In this document: piece by piece, positions 1-5,137 of the stretch
How the letters are laid out: the number at the start of each line of letters is the position of its first letter
Numbering within the stretch: the first letter of the stretch is position 1
Assembly: GCA_002171495.2 (NCBI GenBank)
Contig: NHEU02000054.1
Location: forward strand, 1 to 5,137
From: Alphaproteobacteria bacterium TMED93
Lineage (GTDB): Bacteria; Pseudomonadota; Alphaproteobacteria; TMED109
DNA: 5,137 bases
Direction: 5' to 3'
Program-made: the position numbers and the translations under genes
Notes under the pieces: generated by a model
What the model was told of the DNA's origin: nothing
Seen by the model: the letters and a program-made list of their open reading frames with translations, nothing else
The model's database searches: none

Positions 1-809
1 AAAACTTCTTCAGGCGTTATTGAGTGGATCCAATCTATAAAATACCTTACACCATTATTTGAATAAAATTTAAGATTTTTAATATTTTTTAGTTCAAGGT
101 TTGCACTACTTTTTTGCTTATTGGAAATTAATTTATTTTTTTCTAGAAGTTTTAAAACTACCTTTGCTCTTGAAATACTTGCCTCTTTATTTGATATCAA
201 AGAAAGTTTACTAGGTGCTTTTAGACTGCCTGCTAGAATTGCAGCCTCTGCAATAGATAAAGCTTCTGGTTTTTTTGAGAAGTATCTTTTTGATGCAGCC
301 TTTATACCATACTGTCCTGACCCAAAATATGCTCTGTTCAAGTACATAGAAAGAATTTCAACTTTTGTAAATTTGTATTCAAGATAAAAAGAGATTATTA
401 ATTCTCTTAATTTTCTAGAAAGAGTCTTTTCAGTATTTAAAAATATAAGCTTTGATAGCTGCTGTGTTATAGTTGAAGCTCCCTGACTATATTTCATTTC
501 TTTTAGGTTTTGTAATACAGCTCTACTCAAACCTTTAAGGTCTATACCATAATGTTCAAAAAATCTCTTGTCTTCTAAAACAACGACTGCATTGATCAAG
601 TTCTTGGGAATATTTTCTGAGGAAATTAATCCACCATAAACATCACCTAATGATCCTACTAAAATATTTTCTTTATCTATAACACTTATTGATGGTTTTC
701 TAGTTTTATTGCCTAACCCATCTAAATTTGGAAGAGTCATAATACAATATACTACCCAGAAAAAAATAAAAAAAATTAAAATACTAGAAACTTTTTTTAA
801 GAACTGCAT
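1..809 (-). CDS. Class A penicillin-binding protein (PBP1A-type), N-terminal GT51 glycosyltransferase part; 3' end cut by window edge
   Basis: The frame stays open from an ATG at 809 to the left edge, giving 269 residues with no stop. GT51 enzymes polymerise lipid II into glycan strands at the outer face of the inner membrane. Residues about 7-24 form a hydrophobic membrane anchor (IFFIFFWVV) after a short N-terminus with a KK pair. The five GT51 motifs follow in order: EDKRFFEHYG (79-88, E79 the likely catalytic general base), QGASTITQQ (109-117), RKLRE (132-136, second glutamate E136), MYLNRAYFGSGQYGIKAA (155-172), and AEAAILAGSLKAPS (187-200). RYFIDWI (255-261) is typical of the linker toward a transpeptidase domain, so the full protein is probably bifunctional; a stand-alone MtgA-like enzyme normally ends before this point. 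The next Met (24) would lose the anchor, so 809 is the preferred start. The gene begins 9 bp after the gyrB stop, without a visible Shine-Dalgarno. Family assignment is firm. The exact paralogue (1A versus 1C type) is not decided by this fragment. Confidence 0.93.
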   Translation of the reverse strand, partial: MQFLKKVSSILIFFIFFWVVYCIMTLPNLDGLGNKTRKPSISVIDKENILVGSLGDVYGGLISSENIPKNLINAVVVLEDKRFFEHYGIDLKGLSRAVLQNLKEMKYSQGASTITQQLSKLIFLNTEKTLSRKLRELIISFYLEYKFTKVEILSMYLNRAYFGSGQYGIKAASKRYFSKKPEALSIAEAAILAGSLKAPSKLSLISNKEASISRAKVVLKLLEKNKLISNKQKSSANLELKNIKNLKFYSNNGVRYFIDWIHSITPEEV

Positions 810-818
810 AAATATAGT

Positions 819-4365
<3,547 letters not shown>

Positions 4366-4386
4366 TAATTCAAATATAATTATTAA

Positions 4387-5137
4387 CTAAATATGCATAG
4401 GCATTAAAAGATAAAGTGCTAAATTATCTTCTTCATCAAACATTAAGGTGGGTGAAAGTTTATCTGATAGCATAAACTTTATATTGGCGCCAGTAATCTG
4501 TCTAGCAATATCTATTAAATATTTTGAATTAAAACCTATCTCTAAATTTTCTCCACTATAGTGAACACTTATATTTTCTTTAGCACTTCCCTGGTCAGGG
4601 TTCTCTGCAGTAATCTCTAAGACTTTATTGGATAGTTTAAACTTTATTGCTCTGGTTCTGTCAGAAGATAAAGTAGAAACTCTATCAACTGCAGCAATAA
4701 ATTCATGAGTATCGACTATAAGTTCTTTGGTGTTGTTACTGGGAATTACCCTTTCATAATCAGGGAAGGTGCCATCTAATAATTTTGATGTGACAATCAC
4801 ATTATTTATAGAAAACTTAATTTTATTTTTTGCAATTTGCACTTTTACTTGACCGTCTTGATTATCAATAATTTTTTTAATTTCTGTTACAGTTTTTCTG
4901 GGGATAATGACTCCTTCAAGATTATTTGCATTTTTTGGTAGAGCAGCACTCAATCTTGATAGTCTGTGGCCGTCCGTAGCTACAGCTCTTAAAACTTCTT
5001 TTTCGTTTTCTTTAATAGAGTGCAAATAAATACCGTTTAAGTAATATCTAGTTTCTTCCGTCGAAACTGAAAAAAGAGTTTTATCTATTAATCTTCTTAA
5101 ACTTGCTGTGTCAATATCAAAACCATCAGGGTATTCA
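4387..5137 (-). CDS. dnaN: DNA polymerase III sliding clamp (beta subunit), 5'-truncated by window edge
   Basis: The clamp is a homodimeric ring that tethers Pol III and other clamp-binding enzymes to DNA. The frame is open from the right edge (first full codon at 5136) to a TAG at 4387-4389, giving 249 residues. By alignment of TRYYLNG with E. coli, about 122 residues (domain I) lie outside the window; domains II and III are complete, and the full protein would be about 371 residues. Recognisable segments are LRRLIDKT, EETRYYLNGIYLH, RAVATDGHRLSRL (the T, H, R and L of the peptide-binding pocket), VIIPRKTVTEI, FPDYERVIP, DRTRAIKF, ENPDQGSA, and the C-terminus LYLLMPMHI, which matches the MPMR-type clamp ending. 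A TTG at 5025-5023 could be read as a start, but it encodes an internal Leu of YLNGIYLH, with conserved sequence on both sides. It leads recF by 21 bp, as in the common dnaN-recF-gyrB cluster. Confidence 0.97.
   Translation of the reverse strand, partial: EYPDGFDIDTASLRRLIDKTLFSVSTEETRYYLNGIYLHSIKENEKEVLRAVATDGHRLSRLSAALPKNANNLEGVIIPRKTVTEIKKIIDNQDGQVKVQIAKNKIKFSINNVIVTSKLLDGTFPDYERVIPSNNTKELIVDTHEFIAAVDRVSTLSSDRTRAIKFKLSNKVLEITAENPDQGSAKENISVHYSGENLEIGFNSKYLIDIARQITGANIKFMLSDKLSPTLMFDEEDNLALYLLMPMHI

Noticed and set aside
121..387. Open frame of 88 codons on the plus strand
   Set aside because: It lies fully antisense to the GT51 domain of the PBP gene, starts with a non-ATG codon, and has no recognisable motif.
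738..740. Internal ATG as an alternative start of the PBP gene
   Set aside because: It would remove the whole N-terminal membrane anchor that class A PBPs need, while the ATG at 809 keeps it and fits the operon spacing.
5023..5025. TTG as the start of dnaN
   Set aside because: The frame continues upstream with conserved clamp sequence (EETRYYLNGIYLH), so this codon is an internal Leu and the gene is simply cut by the window edge.

Overview
This window is an AT-rich (about 30% GC by eye), gene-dense stretch of bacterial chromosome. It holds four genes, all on the minus strand, in the transcription order dnaN (5' end outside the window) -> recF -> gyrB -> a class A penicillin-binding protein/peptidoglycan glycosyltransferase gene (3' end outside the window). 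The gaps are only 21, 7 and 9 bp, so the four genes look like one transcription unit. No promoter, terminator, RNA gene, repeat array or mobile element is visible, and no stretch longer than about 20 bp is non-coding.

Layout from right to left, following transcription. 5137-4387 encodes domains II and III of the DNA polymerase III sliding clamp. 4365-3247 is a full-length RecF, an SMC/ABC-type ATPase for gap repair. 3239-819 is a full-length GyrB of 806 residues that carries the long insertion in its C-terminal half known from proteobacterial GyrB. 809-1 is the N-terminal part of a membrane-anchored GT51 glycosyltransferase that continues past the left edge.

The organism is most likely a proteobacterium with a small AT-biased genome. 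The dnaN-recF-gyrB order is the classic replication-origin-proximal block. The GyrB insertion is of the proteobacterial type. The RecF Walker B region (LLLDEVFTHLD) and the PBP segment ending RYFIDWI resemble alphaproteobacterial homologues. A streamlined marine alphaproteobacterium (SAR11-, HIMB59- or AEGEAN-like) is a reasonable guess, but it is inference and an AT-rich symbiont is not excluded. All four frames read through with the standard bacterial code.

The first three genes serve replication and DNA maintenance: clamp loading and processivity, recombination at stalled forks, and supercoiling. The fourth adds a cell-wall polymerase to the same probable transcript. I see no sign of an undescribed system. 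The points worth a second look are modest: the PBP gene coupled behind gyrB, a ParE-like segment in the GyrB TOPRIM domain, the diverged GyrB insertion, the lack of good Shine-Dalgarno sequences, and long homopolymer tracts inside essential genes.
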